Shown: positions 11,701 through 24,989, counted from the first letter of the stretch. The stretch is DNA of 64,000 nt from Sphagnum magellanicum (GCA_021904315.1 CM038911.1:24587390-24651389); one strand, 5' to 3'. The notes: generated by a model from the letters alone, not told the origin. Program-made: numbers and translations.

Positions 11701-13029
11701 CAGCTGTTTTTTAGCCTTGCCTTCTTAACACCTTCCAGCATATTATGATTTGTCCTTGCAGAGTTGAGGTTACCTATGTTTATAGTATGTTGATTTTTCA
11801 GTTTTTGTTATTACTCAGGGTATCATCAGTTTCCAACAGATATTGCAGATTAGCATTCACAGGAAGACGGGATTGTTGCAGCTGCCACTGAATCCATCTT
11901 GTATCCAGTAGTCCTCAACTCAAAGCTCACTCTTTGGGCCTGAAATATCTGGTAGATTTCACAAGCTTCTGTCAAGTGTCATGATCCATTCAACAAGGCA
12001 TTATATGGAGAATGCATGGATTCAGACCAAGATTGAATGGCAGGAAGTCTCAGGTACTTTCAAGGTTGAGGCACAGGTCTGCTCATGCCCATCTTCTTCT
12101 TGGCACTACCTTTATTGCTTGATTTTCAAATCAAATGTATCTCCTGTATTGAGTTGCCTTTTCTTGCAAAACCCATACTTGCATGTTTGCAGTGCTTTAG
12201 TTGGGTGCTGATTTTGGTTTGGTTTGAAATCTGCTGTTTACCTGGTCAATAACAAGCATGTTGGGGCAGACTTTGTCTCACAGAGCAATCCCATATATCT
12301 ATGAGATTGCAGAGGAATCTCCAGAACAACAATTTTAAGGTAGCATGATAATGGCTGCAGCCACAACCTTTATGAGAGTTGCTCTTACAAAGGGCTTTTG
12401 GAATTGGTGAGCTGCTTGGGACTTAATAGTTCAGCTTGGTTTGAAATTGGCAGATCCAGGTTTCATGCTTTGTGAAGACATCACACTTTATGGAGGAGTA
12501 GTAGGTTGCTGTCAAGTCAAGTTCAGAATTTCTGAAGACTGGGACAAATGAGTGCTGTTATTGTATCAAAATGTCAGTTACTAGAAGGAAGACTCCACTT
12601 CCAGACCACCACCAGCCTGTGGTATTTTACCATACCTATGACTGATGTTCAGCACTTCTTTGCCAAATATTTACTTATTTTAGATAATGAGGTTCAAATT
12701 TAGTTTTCCATAATTTCAACATAAGTATGCAAAAGACATCTTGTATTGTGCATTTGTAATAGTAACCCAATGGTTTTCAGTTTCCAACAATTTTCACAAA
12801 TATCAATAAAATTTTCAGTTTTTTTTTTTTTTTTTTTTTTTTGGGTCCAGCTTTTATGAATTATTTTGTGTGGAACATCAGTCATAGGTATGGTACTGTC
12901 TGGACTTTTTGCCAGAGATAATTCTGTGGGATTTGCTGAAAGCAATCAGCCACCACAACGCACACCTAGCCACTACTAAAATGAATTAGTCTAGTGTGTT
13001 TTGTATAGGAGAAGAATCTGCTGATAGAC
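8754..13029. other. Intergenic region without a supported gene
   Basis: Composition is closer to genic DNA than the AT-rich block further right, and several plus-strand open frames of 60-100 codons occur (for example 9815-10117, 10801-11088, 11444-11728). None has a domain I recognise or can be joined into a credible gene. It could hold a decayed gene or transposon. A 24-nt T run is at 12819-12842. Confidence 0.45.
12819..12842 (+). repeat. Poly(T) tract
   Basis: There are twenty-four consecutive T residues. It could be the poly(A) tail of a minus-strand retroposed sequence, but no such body is recognised. Confidence 0.9.
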
Positions 13030-13262
13030 CCGTCTCTTATGTAATGCACCACCATCATAGTGACAATGTAATGGGACAGACTGGTGAGTAACTTTCACTT
13101 GGTGGAAGTTGCTTCAACAAACTAAAAAGTACCATCCAGATTGATTGTGTAAGTTATTGTTTCTGCAACATCAACAAACAGGATTATTTGAGCTCAATGA
13201 AAAATTAAAATATACAAAGAAAAAAATGCGACAATGTTTTACGGATGAAAATGAGCCAAAGG
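13030..13262 (+). repeat. Diverged direct repeat, copy 1 (pair with 13830-14097)
   Basis: Shares an ordered series of matches with 13830-14097: CATAGTG/GATAGTG, GGGACA, GGTGRGTAACTT, CTYGGTGRAAGTT, ATTGTGTAARTTATTGTTTCT, ACAACATC and ATACAAAGAAAAAAATGC. Spacing is about 800 bp. The two could be LTRs of a miniature retroelement or a segmental duplication. Confidence 0.7.
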
Positions 13263-13829
13263 GTGCCACCATCCATGACACGTGAATAACAAATTATGCA
13301 AATTGCCAATCATTCCTGCTATTGAGGCTGAGGCAATGGAGAGGGATGATGATGATGACAACCACAACAGCAACGACATGATCTCATGTTCTCATGCTTA
13401 TCATAAATTTAATAGAAAAGTCAACTTGCCGTTTGTTATCTATTCATGAAAGCGCCAGTAGAAAGTGGAATAACTCTTACCTTGCAATGTGGAAAATGAG
13501 ACAATTTTAAACATGATCAAAAAAAAATTCTTGAAGACATTTCCTTTTGGGGGAACATTGGAAAGATAACTAAATGGAAATTTTGATGGCAAGCCAAGGT
13601 ATGATCAAAATTCAAATCACCAGGAGAGTAATACAATAATGGTTGGTTAAGATGGATTATTAAGTTTGTGGAACCATTCAAGTTTGGGTCATCACCAGTG
13701 ACCTTTGCATCCTTTACAAAGGGATCCTTATCCACAATTTGATTATGATTATTTCAAAACCATAGTCTTATATTGAAGCCCACCTTATAAAGCTACTATG
13801 AAAGTATAAGAGAAGGGTTTCCTTTACTT

Positions 13830-14097
13830 CTCTTACATAAAGTGCACTATGATAGTGGCACTGCAAAGGGACAACGCTATTGTGACAACGATATTGAGGA
13901 GGAACAAGTCGGTGGGTAACTTACACTCGGTGAAAGTTATTCTAATAAGTTGGAGAGTACTTTTCAAACTTTTTGGATTGTGTAAATTATTGTTTCTACA
14001 ACATCAGTACAACATTAATGAACATGATTTCTTCATACCAATGAGGGACCAAACTATACAAAGAAAAAAATGCAACAATGTTTTACATAATCATTGA
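13830..14097 (+). repeat. Diverged direct repeat, copy 2 (pair with 13030-13262)
   Basis: This is the second copy of the element described at 13030-13262. Copy 2 is slightly longer, with extra sequence after the GGGACAA block. No coding frame crosses the interval between copies. Confidence 0.7.
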
Positions 14098-15344
14098 AAG
14101 AGAACCTATTTGGTAATTTCTTTGCCAACAAATTTGAGCATTCTTTTTTTGGGTAATTTGATAACTCTTAATGTTCTTTTATTTGTTAATTTGATATGTT
14201 AAATGTTTAATCCTATCTATATCTCTAGTCGTGCAGTATGTCAAGGTTAGAGCCTGCACAAAACATATAATGGTGACTTTTGTTTGGTGATCATTTGCTT
14301 TGAGCTCAAAAAGGCATTGCAAGCCCTATGGCAATGGATTGATAGTATTTTGGTTATGGGGTTTGCAGAGTCTTCCTTGTTAATAAAGAGCATTACCAAT
14401 TTGCCAAAAAGAATTATTTGGTAATCCTTCAACGAGCAATTAGGTGATCAACAATTAGCATGCATTCCAAATAGAGCGAAATGGTTTTTTCTCCAGATTT
14501 ATTTCAAAAAGAAATTCCAAGTCAATTTGAAGCTTGGGCTTGTGAAGAATATGAAAGAATGCACTAGATTATTCTGGAATTATTCTTATTCTGCAAAAGA
14601 AAATTATTCATGAATTTGTATGTATGGTTTTGTTTTCGTCTACTTTTGGGTATGGTTTTGTGTTTGTCTACTGCTGGGTATTTTGTGAGTGATTATGAAG
14701 GCCACAAGCTTACCTTTTTGCCTCATGAAGATGTACCTTGATTCTGTAGGTTAATAATCCTTAATAATTGTGACTATTGATTAAGTACAACTTGGGCTCA
14801 TTTGCAAATTTTACTCTTTATTGCAATGCTAAAAATAGTCCAACAAGATAATTGTGATAAAGAATATCTAGTTTATTTTGTAATATACATTCCTATTATT
14901 GATATTGAGTTCCAATAAAGTGCAACAATACATTTTGATATTAAAAATTCTTTTCCGCAAATTCATATTATTTCTTTTGTTATTAGCAACAAGGATCAAA
15001 GCATTATCCATTCATCATTAGGAAAAAGAATCTCTGTGTCACGACTCACAACATGTTTTAAGCTTGGACTTTCATTTCAACATGAAGGAAGTGGTTAGAC
15101 TGATGCACAATTGAAGAGATAGTGGAATGGAAAAGAGCTTAGGATTGTACTCATGGTGTAACATATGGTACAAATGTTGAAACTTCAAAGACTATGCAAC
15201 TAGTACCCATAAGATTGTATATCCTTCAAGATTCTTCACATCATCCTGCTCAATTGCAAATTACATGATACCAACATGTGGATTAAATCACAAAGAAATC
15301 TCAATGACCAATTTGAATGTGGTGATTGCAGTCATTATTACCTT
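14098..15344. other. AT-rich intergenic DNA
   Basis: No gene, RNA or clear repeat is recognised in this stretch. Confidence 0.5.
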
Positions 15345-15430
15345 ATGAGAGTGACTCACAAACTGTCAGATGATCACCTGGGGCATCACAAATAGCAGCG
15401 GAGACAAGGTGCCATGATTGCCCACTGACT
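15345..15430 (+). repeat. Short dispersed repeat shared with MRE11 intron 14
   Basis: The segment running from GAGTGACTCACAAA through GACAAGGTGCCATGATTGCC to CACTGACTTC recurs in diverged form at about 19104-19192 inside an MRE11 intron, in the same orientation. It may derive from an old non-autonomous transposon. Confidence 0.6.
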
Positions 15431-15580
15431 TCCATCAGCTCCCAAAATAGCTCCCAACTTGCATCACTTCCTGCATCACTAGTAGGTGTTAAGGAGCCAA
15501 AATTATTCGGCAAACCCTTATATGAAAACCCCCGTCCTCTGTTTCTGATTTGCATGTCTGGAGGCAATGGAAAGACTGTC

Positions 15581-15943
15581 ATGAAATTGGGCAGGTACTC
15601 AATAGACTACATATGTGTAATTTATGAGCCTATTAACACTGAATGTGACACAGATTTAAAGCAAACCTTCAGCTTATCAAAGGAGGTTATGTTATGCTTT
15701 GGCAAAACATATGGAAATCATCACATACAACTGACTGCTTTTTGGTGTTACCATGAAATTTGGCAAGTACTCAAGAGGTTAACTGTGTGAGACTATGTGT
15801 AATTTGCAAGTGAATTAACACCAAATGTAACAAAGATTTGATGCAAACCTTCAGCTTATCAAAGTAGAAGAGGTTATCTTTCTTTTACTTTGGCAAAACA
15901 TGTGAAAAGCATCACATACAACTGACTGTTTTTTTGGTGTTAC
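15581..15943 (+). repeat. Two-copy tandem duplication (about 172 and 191 bp)
   Basis: Copy 1 (15581-15752) and copy 2 (15753-15943) begin ATGAAATTKGGCARGTACTC and share AACCTTCAGCTTATCAAAG, TTTGGCAAAACATRTG and ATCACATACAACTGACTG. Both end TTTTGGTGTTAC. They lie downstream of the MRE11 stop codon. Confidence 0.85.
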
Positions 15944-16227
15944 TAACCAGCTCTATCACATGGTCAATGAGCTAACATAGCTTTTTCTAGCTTGCAGCAC
16001 ACATTACCAACATGACTGAAGTCCTGTACTGATTGTATGATGGACTACAATTTGCTGGTTCCCCACACCCTCAATGATGAATTGACTTGAACCATCCAAT
16101 GGCACCCCAGTCAGTGCTGGACTTCAAATTACTGACAAATTTACTCCACAAGGGACTCCTGTTTGAAAAATGGAGTAGTTTCTAACCAACTCTCTCATTG
16201 GAGCAAGAACACAGCACGAATATATGT

Positions 16228-19200
16228 TTAGCCACGAAGGGATCCCCAGCTGCGGTGCCTCTGTTGGACCAAGCAATCAAAGCAACCCATCAGCCCAACA
16301 AGAAAATGGCACTTCTGCAAATCTGAATCAGACCCCAAAACAAGCCATCTTCATCATAAGACAAAAACATAGGCTACACCCAACATCACCAAATCAGATA
16401 CTGCCAGGACATGAATTACCTGAGAAGTTGGGGTCCCTGAAGACTTTGCAGGAACCACATCATTGTCATCATCTTCCACATCATCATCATCAATGAAACC
16501 AGTCCTTGCCACAGAACTTGATCCACGGCCTCGCTTTGCTGTCACTCCTCTGCCCCTCCTTTGTGAAGTAGGTGCTGGTCTCTTCCGATCCTTTGTGCTT
16601 ACTACAGGCTCCTGCTTCCTCCCAAGTTCCGTAGACATTCTACCAAGTGAGATATCAAATCCAGCAGATACAAGGATCACAGTACCATGCAGGCCTTTTG
16701 ACACTGCTCTACTTGTTCAATTACAACCAAAAACCCCAACTTCCTCTTTCACTGTACAGTCTTGTCATGTTCACAAAAACCAAAACCTGTTACTGGGTGT
16801 CCACTTCTGAAGTGAAATCTCACTGTTAAGAACACTCAGAAGGAGGATTGCTTTATGTCTTAGAATTGACAGTAAAAGACTTAGCCGACTTGTCTGTTGC
16901 TGAATCAAGGCACAAAAAGTAAATTTCCACCACTGCAAAGAAAACAAAATTGCCTTCTGGAACTAACTGGTTATAGAAGATGAAATTACCGGATCACTTT
17001 CCGGCTCCCCGAGCTCTTCATCAGAATCCTTGTCACTGGCTGCCAGAGATGCAGGTTCCTCTTCCTCACTCTCACTTATTCTTTGCAAAGCAACTGTAGC
17101 AGCTGCAGATGCAGCTCTGCACTCAAGCACTGCAAACTCAGGTGGTCTATAAACAACAAACAGCCTCCTATTCAAAACAGAGTTGCATTCATCAGGAAGT
17201 TTCTTAAACTGTCAACCTCACCTCCTAGAAGGACGTGGCTCCCGGAGCATGTCTAAAGTAGTCTGGGTGAGATTACCCCGGGATCCCCGCCCTCGACCTC
17301 GAGTTCCTTTTCCACGACCACGAGAGCTGTTGGGTTCATCTTGGGTTTCTTGGCGAGCAGGTTGTTTTTGCTTTGCTGCTGTTGCAGCCTTTGTTGTTGC
17401 CTCTCTTTGGCCAAGAACTTCATCATCACTAAAAGTTTCAATTTGTTGGATGGATTTGCCGCCTGATCTCCCTCCCACAGTCTGCTAGCAGTAAACATTG
17501 AGCAGGTTCAAATTTTTCATGCATTAATGATAATTCAAGACAATTGAAAAAACTCTGGTTCTTGAGGTGACAATTACACTGTTGGATGGCAAAGAGATAT
17601 TCTCCCCAAAAAAGATTCTGAACAGATCTAACCCGAGCTTCATGCTGCTGAATTGATGGAACGGGGCTGTTCACAGGCACTCCCTCTTTATATCTGGGAA
17701 CTGACTCATTCTCACGTTGCTGCACACCACAGATAAATCAACCCTTCAGACCCTCAGTAACAATCCAGCCATAATCGTATGGAGCTGCTTCTAGAATGCA
17801 TTCAAGAGCTATCAATCACATATTGTATCCAAACTACATTTGACAGGGAACACAAACAGTTCATGAATATATGAAACAAACAATCAGGGGTTTGAATGCG
17901 GGCCCAACCAGCATTGAGACTTAATCCCCATGTCTTAAGGTAATGATTGAGATAACAACTGCACTAGTCAGTCACAAGGAGGAGAAACTCACTTGCATGT
18001 GTTCACCAACTTTCACAACTACATCGCTCTCCTCCTGTATTTGTCTTAGGTCAGCTTCCTCAGCGAGCTTGTTCTGTACCAGCACAACCCCATTTTCACC
18101 ATAGTATACACAAAAGTGCTATTCACAAAAGAGAATTTCCAGTCTCTAGATAGATTTGCAACAACAAATTGCATATAATGTGACCAATATATACAATTGC
18201 TTTCACATGCCCAAGACAATTGAACAAATTTTCCTTGTATCTAAACCAGAGGATTTCAGTATGAAAGAGTATCCATATGACAAAAACAGACACTTCTTGA
18301 CTTTAGACAGGTTCAACTTATCACCTGTGTGACATCCAGGTTTTGGTGGACACAGGCATAGAAAGCTTGCTTATCATCTTTGTTCACAAAATCATGAAGT
18401 GCCATGCCCAGATCTGTAACAGGCAATATCTCCATTTTCTGAAACAGGCAGTAGGCAAGGTTTAACCTCATAAAACCAAAAATTCTATTCAGCCTCTATT
18501 ATCACCCACCCAATTCACCAATGCGGCCACTCCAGAGAACACTGCAATGGTTGAAAAAGGAAAATTTACATGATCACTGGGTGTAAAACCATCTGTTCCA
18601 ATAGTACCAAGTATGAGAGATAAAGAACATGTTCCTTAGCAATGTCTCTGTTTCAACAAACATGCATTGTAGGGAGTGCCTTACCAAATTGCTCTCAGCA
18701 ACAAGAGCTTCAATGTTTTGCTGATTCAATTCCTCGGGTCGCAACTTTTCCTTTTCATCAATTGGGCCTGAGTCCAGCCCAACTCATTAGGGTGCTTCTT
18801 TTTTCAAAAGAAAATTGGACTCAAAATCAATAATGCTAAGAAGAAGATGACCTCAGCAAGTGTGGCAAAGTATAAGAGCACCAGCACAGAAGAACTTATA
18901 GAATGTACACATACAAGTTCATTTGCCAAACCCTTGGCCTTTGGAATTGCTAGAGGGGCAACTGAGAGGTAGATGAGACAGAGTAAATGTATCTACGAGA
19001 TTGCAGAGAAAAACTCCACAACACTTTTGAAGGTAACTGTTTCTGTCCATTTCAGCAAAACCCCAAAACTAAAATGACAAGAATGAGTGCAGTCATGACT
19101 TTGTGAGTGTTACTCACAAAGTATAGACCATCAATTTCATCATGAACAGCAGTGACAAGCTGCCATGGCTGCCCACTGACTTCATCCACTCTTGATGGTG

Positions 19201-22200
19201 TGTAGAAAAAGTGTGAGGGTGTAGCCAATATGCACTAACTCGAACCAATGATTTCATCAGCACAACAAACTGGGGCCACAACAGAAATCAAGCGCATTCC
19301 CTTGCACTAAAATCTGAAACCTGGGTACTTCGCCAAATTTTGACCAGCTATGGACATCAGACCATAAACCCAGCTGCACTGCCTGATCTGTGCATTGGTT
19401 GAACCTTGCAGAATGGTCTGAAAGCAATACTAAATGGAGAATTATCACTAGAAGCCACATGCAAGCATGCTTTCTATGACCTTATTGTATGTACTACAAG
19501 CACCACCAGAGTTTACAATGTCAGAAACGTAATAGATACTGAAAAGGAACCAGACCTCCAAACATCCCTACTTCTCCTTCTCATCATGGTAATATCAAAC
19601 CGGCCATGAAAAGAATCAGACATGGTGTCCCCACCAAATAAGTCCTTTGATGAAAGGTTCTTAAGGGCAGGGAATTACTCTATTTATAAGCCCTAAAGAA
19701 AGCTCAAAAGGGTCCTCAAAAAAGAGAAGGAAGACCAGGGTCAGAAGAATACCATCAGTTGAAGCCCTCTTCTTTGCTGCTTTTGTAAACAGAAGTATAT
19801 CATGCGGATTAGCAACCTGCAAGAAATTGGTTTGGTTATCTGTACTGTACATATGCTAAATGATAATACATCTCTGAGATTGCAGAAAAATATTGACAAC
19901 ACTTTGAACCACATGCTCAATGATAACCACGATGTCTCCAATTCAATTTAACCATTAAAATGGAAACTGACACAGGAAAGCAACCAGTTCACTATTAGCT
20001 GGTTGAGACATAGACAACTGAGACTAGGAGAAGAAATAGGAAATAAAAATAGACTGCACACCTTGCCAACAAATTTCTGGCCAAAGCGTTGTGGATTGAT
20101 AGTTGTAAACCCTGTGTAGTCCACCTGCATTTGTGTGCAGGGAACTCTTCAGATCATTGTAGCAGAAGCAGCTCAGCCTAGAATGTGCTGACAGCAGATT
20201 TATGTACATCAGTTGCAGTTTCCAACATCAACACCTTTAGGAGAAGGCAGCAAAGAGATATGTTCTAGACAACATTCAACAGGAGTTTGGAACAGCAAGC
20301 AAGGGCATCACTACATGAACTTCATCTATCAAAGTTCAGGTGTCAATGAACTGGAAGAGAGGATATCACAAAGTGGCATTTGATGCAAGATATTGAACAA
20401 GGAAATGGGAGGTAAGCTTGCAACCACATCAGCAAGTGACTGAGGTGAACTTGACTTTTTAACACCAACATACAATAAGCATCATGATCTAATCTGTTCA
20501 TTTTGTCCAGAATAAGACCAAATGGAATCTTTGACTTCTCTTACCCGCACTCGAATCAAGGGCACCATAGCTTCTTGATGGCCTACTTCATTCTCAGCTG
20601 CTTTCGAAATCAAGTCATTCACCTAAAGACAGGGAATCTCTAGACAATTGGTGACCCTTTTTGTTGCAACATCAAGACAATTATGAAACAAATTAAGGAA
20701 TCTTAGAAGGTGCATGGAGCATTTAACACCACAATGAGAGCCCTGGATGAATGGAGCTCTAAACAATAACATTTGAACATCCAACTGCTGTGTATGGTAA
20801 AGGAACACTCGATTCTCAAAAGACACCCCTGGATTCCAGTTTGACACAATAAATGACTGGCAATAGCAGACAATATACACAACACTTACCACCTTTCCCA
20901 GGTACTCAAGAACAGCTGTTTGATCATTAGGGTCCAGATCAGGCTGATCCTTCAGAGAGACCTACATGTGCACCCACAAGTACTGTCAAATGATAGAACA
21001 CAATTTTCCTTGGCCTTCTTGTTATGCCCAGATATAAACAAATGCAATGCTGCAACATCTGTCAACCAGGAACATTCCTGCTCACAAATGACACAGGTGC
21101 AAGCATAAAAAGATCCATGACCAAAAGTCTGCACATAGTTCATGTCTTAAAACAAAGTTTGGAGCAACAAAATTTCCTGTTATTGGCCCCATGCACTTAC
21201 ATCCATGAACTCAAAAGGCCTCACTGACCCTAGTGGAATCTTTGTTGGTCGGTACTGGTTCCCCTGCAATGAAAGTTTTTCACAAATCAAAACACCAAGC
21301 CAGTCTGGTTGGAGCTCAAAATCACCTCACAGGTAAGCAAATAGAAAACTTATGACCATTGTTGTTGAACACCCAGCCCGAATTCTGCTTCTCAGCAAAA
21401 AGACAAACACCCACAAAGTGTGGTGACAGGAACATTGAGAAGTGGTACAAAGCTCCTATCAACCTTGATCTCGAGAAGTAGCACATGTTTGGGCTTTGCC
21501 TCCCCAGCAACCAGTGATGTTGCCACTGATGAACCTGGTTGGGTGACATGGAAGTCCATTCCCAGCACTTCCTGAACAGTACCCCAACAATCCACATTTA
21601 GGGTACCGTGACTGTGCCTCAACCCCTAGTCAAAAACCTGATTCTGATCCTTGCTTATCAATCATCATTTAGTAGGTCATTGCCAAAAATGTTGTCAAAG
21701 AGCACCTGTGGGTCTATCAAACACTCATGCTCATGGCCCCAGATCACAAAATCCAAGAATCGAGCCAAAAAGTGCTCATTGATGGCATTCTTAGGATTTG
21801 TCTTCACCCTGCCATGACAAGAGGTTCAACAATCAAATAATGTAAATTTGGATAGCAGATATGCAGCTAGAGTTGAGAATGACCCAAAACCATCCATCTG
21901 TCAAGCCCATTCTTGGGAACAAAATCAGGTCTGTAAACAACATCAATGTACAAATTTCACCAAACCATGACAGTCACCACCACATCAAATACAGCAAATC
22001 CAAATAACTGCTTTCTTGTAGAAACTGTGTACCAGTCTGACAGCACATTGCAAAGACACACCAAGAAACTACACCCAATACAAGACTAGCACCTATTTTG
22101 ATGGAGAACAAAAATGTTGAACCACTCTGAGGTAGGGCAGCCTTCAAGACTCTCAGGTCGAATCCATTGCACTGCATGTGGAGTCTGCACAATAGGACCA

Positions 22201-24866
22201 TGAATCACAGTGAAGAAGAAACCAATTAATACTGTAATAGAAATTTTGAGCTTCCACTTCCCAGAATCAGGTCAACTGTCCCCTCACAAATTTCACAAAC
22301 AGTGAATTCAAAGTGAAAATGGTTAGTGTTGATAATTTGATCATGCAACAGACCTGGAACATGCGATTCAGACGCTCATCACGAATATTTCCAAGACCAT
22401 ATAGAGCAACCTTAGTAGAGCCCTGGTCAGACACCACAACTTCATTATAAAAAAATTCCAAAGAGGAGGCACATGGTGAAGGCACAAAAGGCAATACTTT
22501 CACATTTTAACAAAAATGACCAACAAGAAGATCCATCCTTTCTCTAAGAGAAACAACCTTCTGCAGCAAAACTGGATACATTGATATTTGACCAACTCCA
22601 TTGCCCCCCAGCACTGCTTTCCCAAAATAGTTGACCAGATTGCATGCAGCCAGAATATCTATTGCTGATAGATGATCCTGCAAAGCACAACTAGCATCAG
22701 CATGACAGGATCTCTGTTCTCCTTGCAGAGCATAATAGGAGATATTACAACACTCTTTGTCCCAGGTATCCACTGAAGAAGACAGTAGGGAGAAAGGAAG
22801 GTATCAATACCAAGAAACAGGAGGATCAATCTAATGGTTGAAGATGTGAGCATTGATACGCACCACACCAGCTGGATCATCATGGTTGCCATGGATGGTG
22901 AATACAGGCAGACCAACATTGAAGTGAGGGTCCTCATAGTTGACATGCCCAAATCTACATTGCCACATGACTCAGTTGAGATAATATAAGCTCAAAATCT
23001 AGGAAATGCTCATGCTCCTTTATTGTCAGAAATAGTTTACAAGTAATACTGTTCAATAGAAACCATATGAGGTGATCACTCTGTTGACATTTTGCACAAG
23101 AACTTCAAACAAGAAACTTCTGCATAAGTACTGAGAGTTAATCCATAGTTAAGATTTATGTCAATAGAGGAAATGACCCAATAACAAGGTTATGCATGTT
23201 TGGACCACATAACAACAACCAATCAGCAAGGCATGGGAAAAACAGAAACCCAACCCTACAGAAAAGAGAAAACAAGACCAAAAACAAAACTGCAGGCATG
23301 TTCAGGGACTCAAGAGCAAAATGCATTGTATTGAATACCTACCATATCATCCACACTCGACCAGCTCTGGGAAATAGGTAGATGTTAAACTCAAACATTA
23401 ACCAACGTATTCAGTTTCTATCACAAGACTAACAGTAACAGGAAAACTTGCCTGTGATACCAGCTAGCTCAACAAAACCTAAAAGAGAAGAAGACCAATA
23501 AACCCAAGAAGAAAGAAAATCACAACAAGAATAAGAATAAGAAAAAAGAAAAAAGGCAAGAATAGGAAAAAATCTGACATGAAAGGAGAAGGAAAGCAAA
23601 AGAAGTAAGGGGGAAAACTTTGAGAACCAAATCTTCAGAGAACAACATGGGCTTAGAGAATCTACTCACTTGGGATTAAGAAACCTGTGAAATGGCCATT
23701 TTAAAGATTCCAACAGTAGAAATATCAGACATTTCAAACATGAAGCATGAGAGTCAGGTAACAGAAGAGGAGAGTGTATCTTGTTTCACAAAGATGGTTA
23801 TAAGACTGCAGATGATTAACTAGATACTTTCAGTCATTGCTGCTGCTCACAGCACAACAATATTAGACCAGGTCCTCAGCAGACATAAAATCCAAATAAA
23901 ATTCCAGAATGCCATTGCATTGTCATATAGAAAAAAACGCTTTGAGAGTGTGTACTTGTTTGGGAAGTTGATAGTCTGATCACTGACAACTTGGAATTGG
24001 ACTGGACGGTCATTGAGGCAGTATCTTCGCAAAATTTCTATGGTCCTCACAAGGGTGGACCGAGAAGGCTTATTTTCATGGAACAGATCTCCTCCTAAGA
24101 GAAGAAAATCCACCTGAAGGAAAACAACAGCATGGTTCAAATTTCCATGAGCAGAAAACATTCCATTTTGTACAATCTGCCATGACTCTATCTCCTCACA
24201 CAGCTGGTGGTCTGAATAATGCACTGATTTTTTGATATCCACAGGAAAAACAAAGCTACCGTCAGCAATGGGTCATAACCACAGATGCAGAAACATCAAA
24301 ACACAAGCCTCATAGGGGCCAATAAAGCATGTGAAAACACAAAGAAGAGTTTAGGGTTTAGGGTTTAGGGTTTGGAAAAAAAAAAGGAGAAATTGCACTA
24401 CTCACCTGGCACCACCAATGGCATGACCACAGATGCAGAAACATCAAAACACAAGCATTATAGGGGCGAACGAAGCATGTGAAAACACAACCAGGAATTT
24501 AGAAAAGGTTTAGGGTTTGGGAAAAACAAAGAAAAGAAAAGAGATAATTGCACTACTCGCCTGGCGCTGGGAGGCAATAGCACAAATCTCATCAAAAGCA
24601 TTGAAAGAATCATGACGACGCACTTCATCTTTCTCCATGTAACCTAAATGGCAGTCAGTAGCTACCAGTATTCGCAATGTATCAGGATCCACCATCCCCC
24701 TGCAAAAACGAAAACCCTCCACCCCGCAATGGACTGATGATGAATTGGCGCAGTGCCACACTTTGGCAAAGAAACAAACCAAAAAAACATTTCATACTCA
24801 AAGACACCAATGCGACTTCAATAATTGATTGAAAATTGTTTACCCAGAGCCCGCAGGCGTCACCAT
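16228..24866 (-). CDS. MRE11: Double-strand break repair nuclease MRE11, 22 exons
   Basis: This is the nuclease of the MRE11-RAD50-NBS1 complex: a manganese-dependent exo/endonuclease for DNA end resection, ATM activation and telomere maintenance in the nucleus. Exons are 24844-24866, 24561-24699, 23956-24113, 22864-22954, 22558-22677, 22354-22422, 22093-22184, 21706-21808, 21464-21571, 21201-21263, 20890-20961, 20545-20622, 20062-20124, 19753-19816, 18685-18767, 18325-18438, 17993-18073, 17633-17719, 17222-17481, 16990-17146, 16420-16611 and 16228-16260. They keep frame throughout and give about 749 residues, slightly above the usual plant size. All phosphoesterase motifs are present: TDCHLGY (22-28), [11 protein letters not shown] (61-71), GNHDDP (129-134) and GHEH (255-258). 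The C-terminus has a GAR-type [17 protein letters not shown] block, a second RG-rich stretch and the ending SWGSLRG. Intron 2 uses a GC donor. The exon 18 donor (17633 or 17624) and exon 21 acceptor (16611 or 16614) are ambiguous. Confidence 0.97.
18985..19192 (+). repeat. Dispersed repeat material in MRE11 intron 14
   Basis: Two blocks recur elsewhere. TCTACGAGATTGCAGAG with its AACTCCA-AACA context (about 18992-19025) has relatives at about 12297-12332 and 19868-19900 (MRE11 intron 13). The block at 19104-19192 matches 15345-15430. No coding content is recognised. Confidence 0.55.
24274..24575 (+). repeat. Tandem duplication (about 150 bp) spanning the MRE11 exon 2 donor
   Basis: Two units (about 24274-24421 and 24422-24575) share CCACAGATGCAGAAACATCA, AAGCATGTGAAAACACAA, a TTTAGGG tract and TTGCACTACTC-CCTGGC. 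On the minus strand each unit carries a CCAG splice-donor-like site: GC (CCAG/GCGAGT) at the real exon 2 end and GT (CCAG/GTGAGT) in the intronic copy at 24405-24404. Confidence 0.9.
24351..24375 (+). repeat. Short interstitial telomere-like tract
   Basis: This is a run of TTTAGGG units inside MRE11 intron 2, with a shorter relative at about 24508-24519 in the neighbouring duplicate. Confidence 0.85.
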
Positions 24867-24989
24867 CTTCTTCTCTTAGCCGATGATCACCGTGACGCGC
24901 AACGATTTTGTGGGTTTAACGATCTTGTGGGTTTTATCATGCTGAAAGCAGTAATGTAGACTTGATGGTTCATTCTAGTCTATCTATGA

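Noticed and set aside
15343..15582. Minus-strand 79-codon frame as a possible last exon of MRE11
   Set aside because: The true last exon (16228-16260) ends in SWGSLRG, like other plant MRE11 proteins; this frame is repeat-derived.
17889..17912. GGTTTGAAT-type motif as a tRNA B-box
   Set aside because: No matching A-box, acceptor stem or cloverleaf. No tRNA was found elsewhere in the window by eye.
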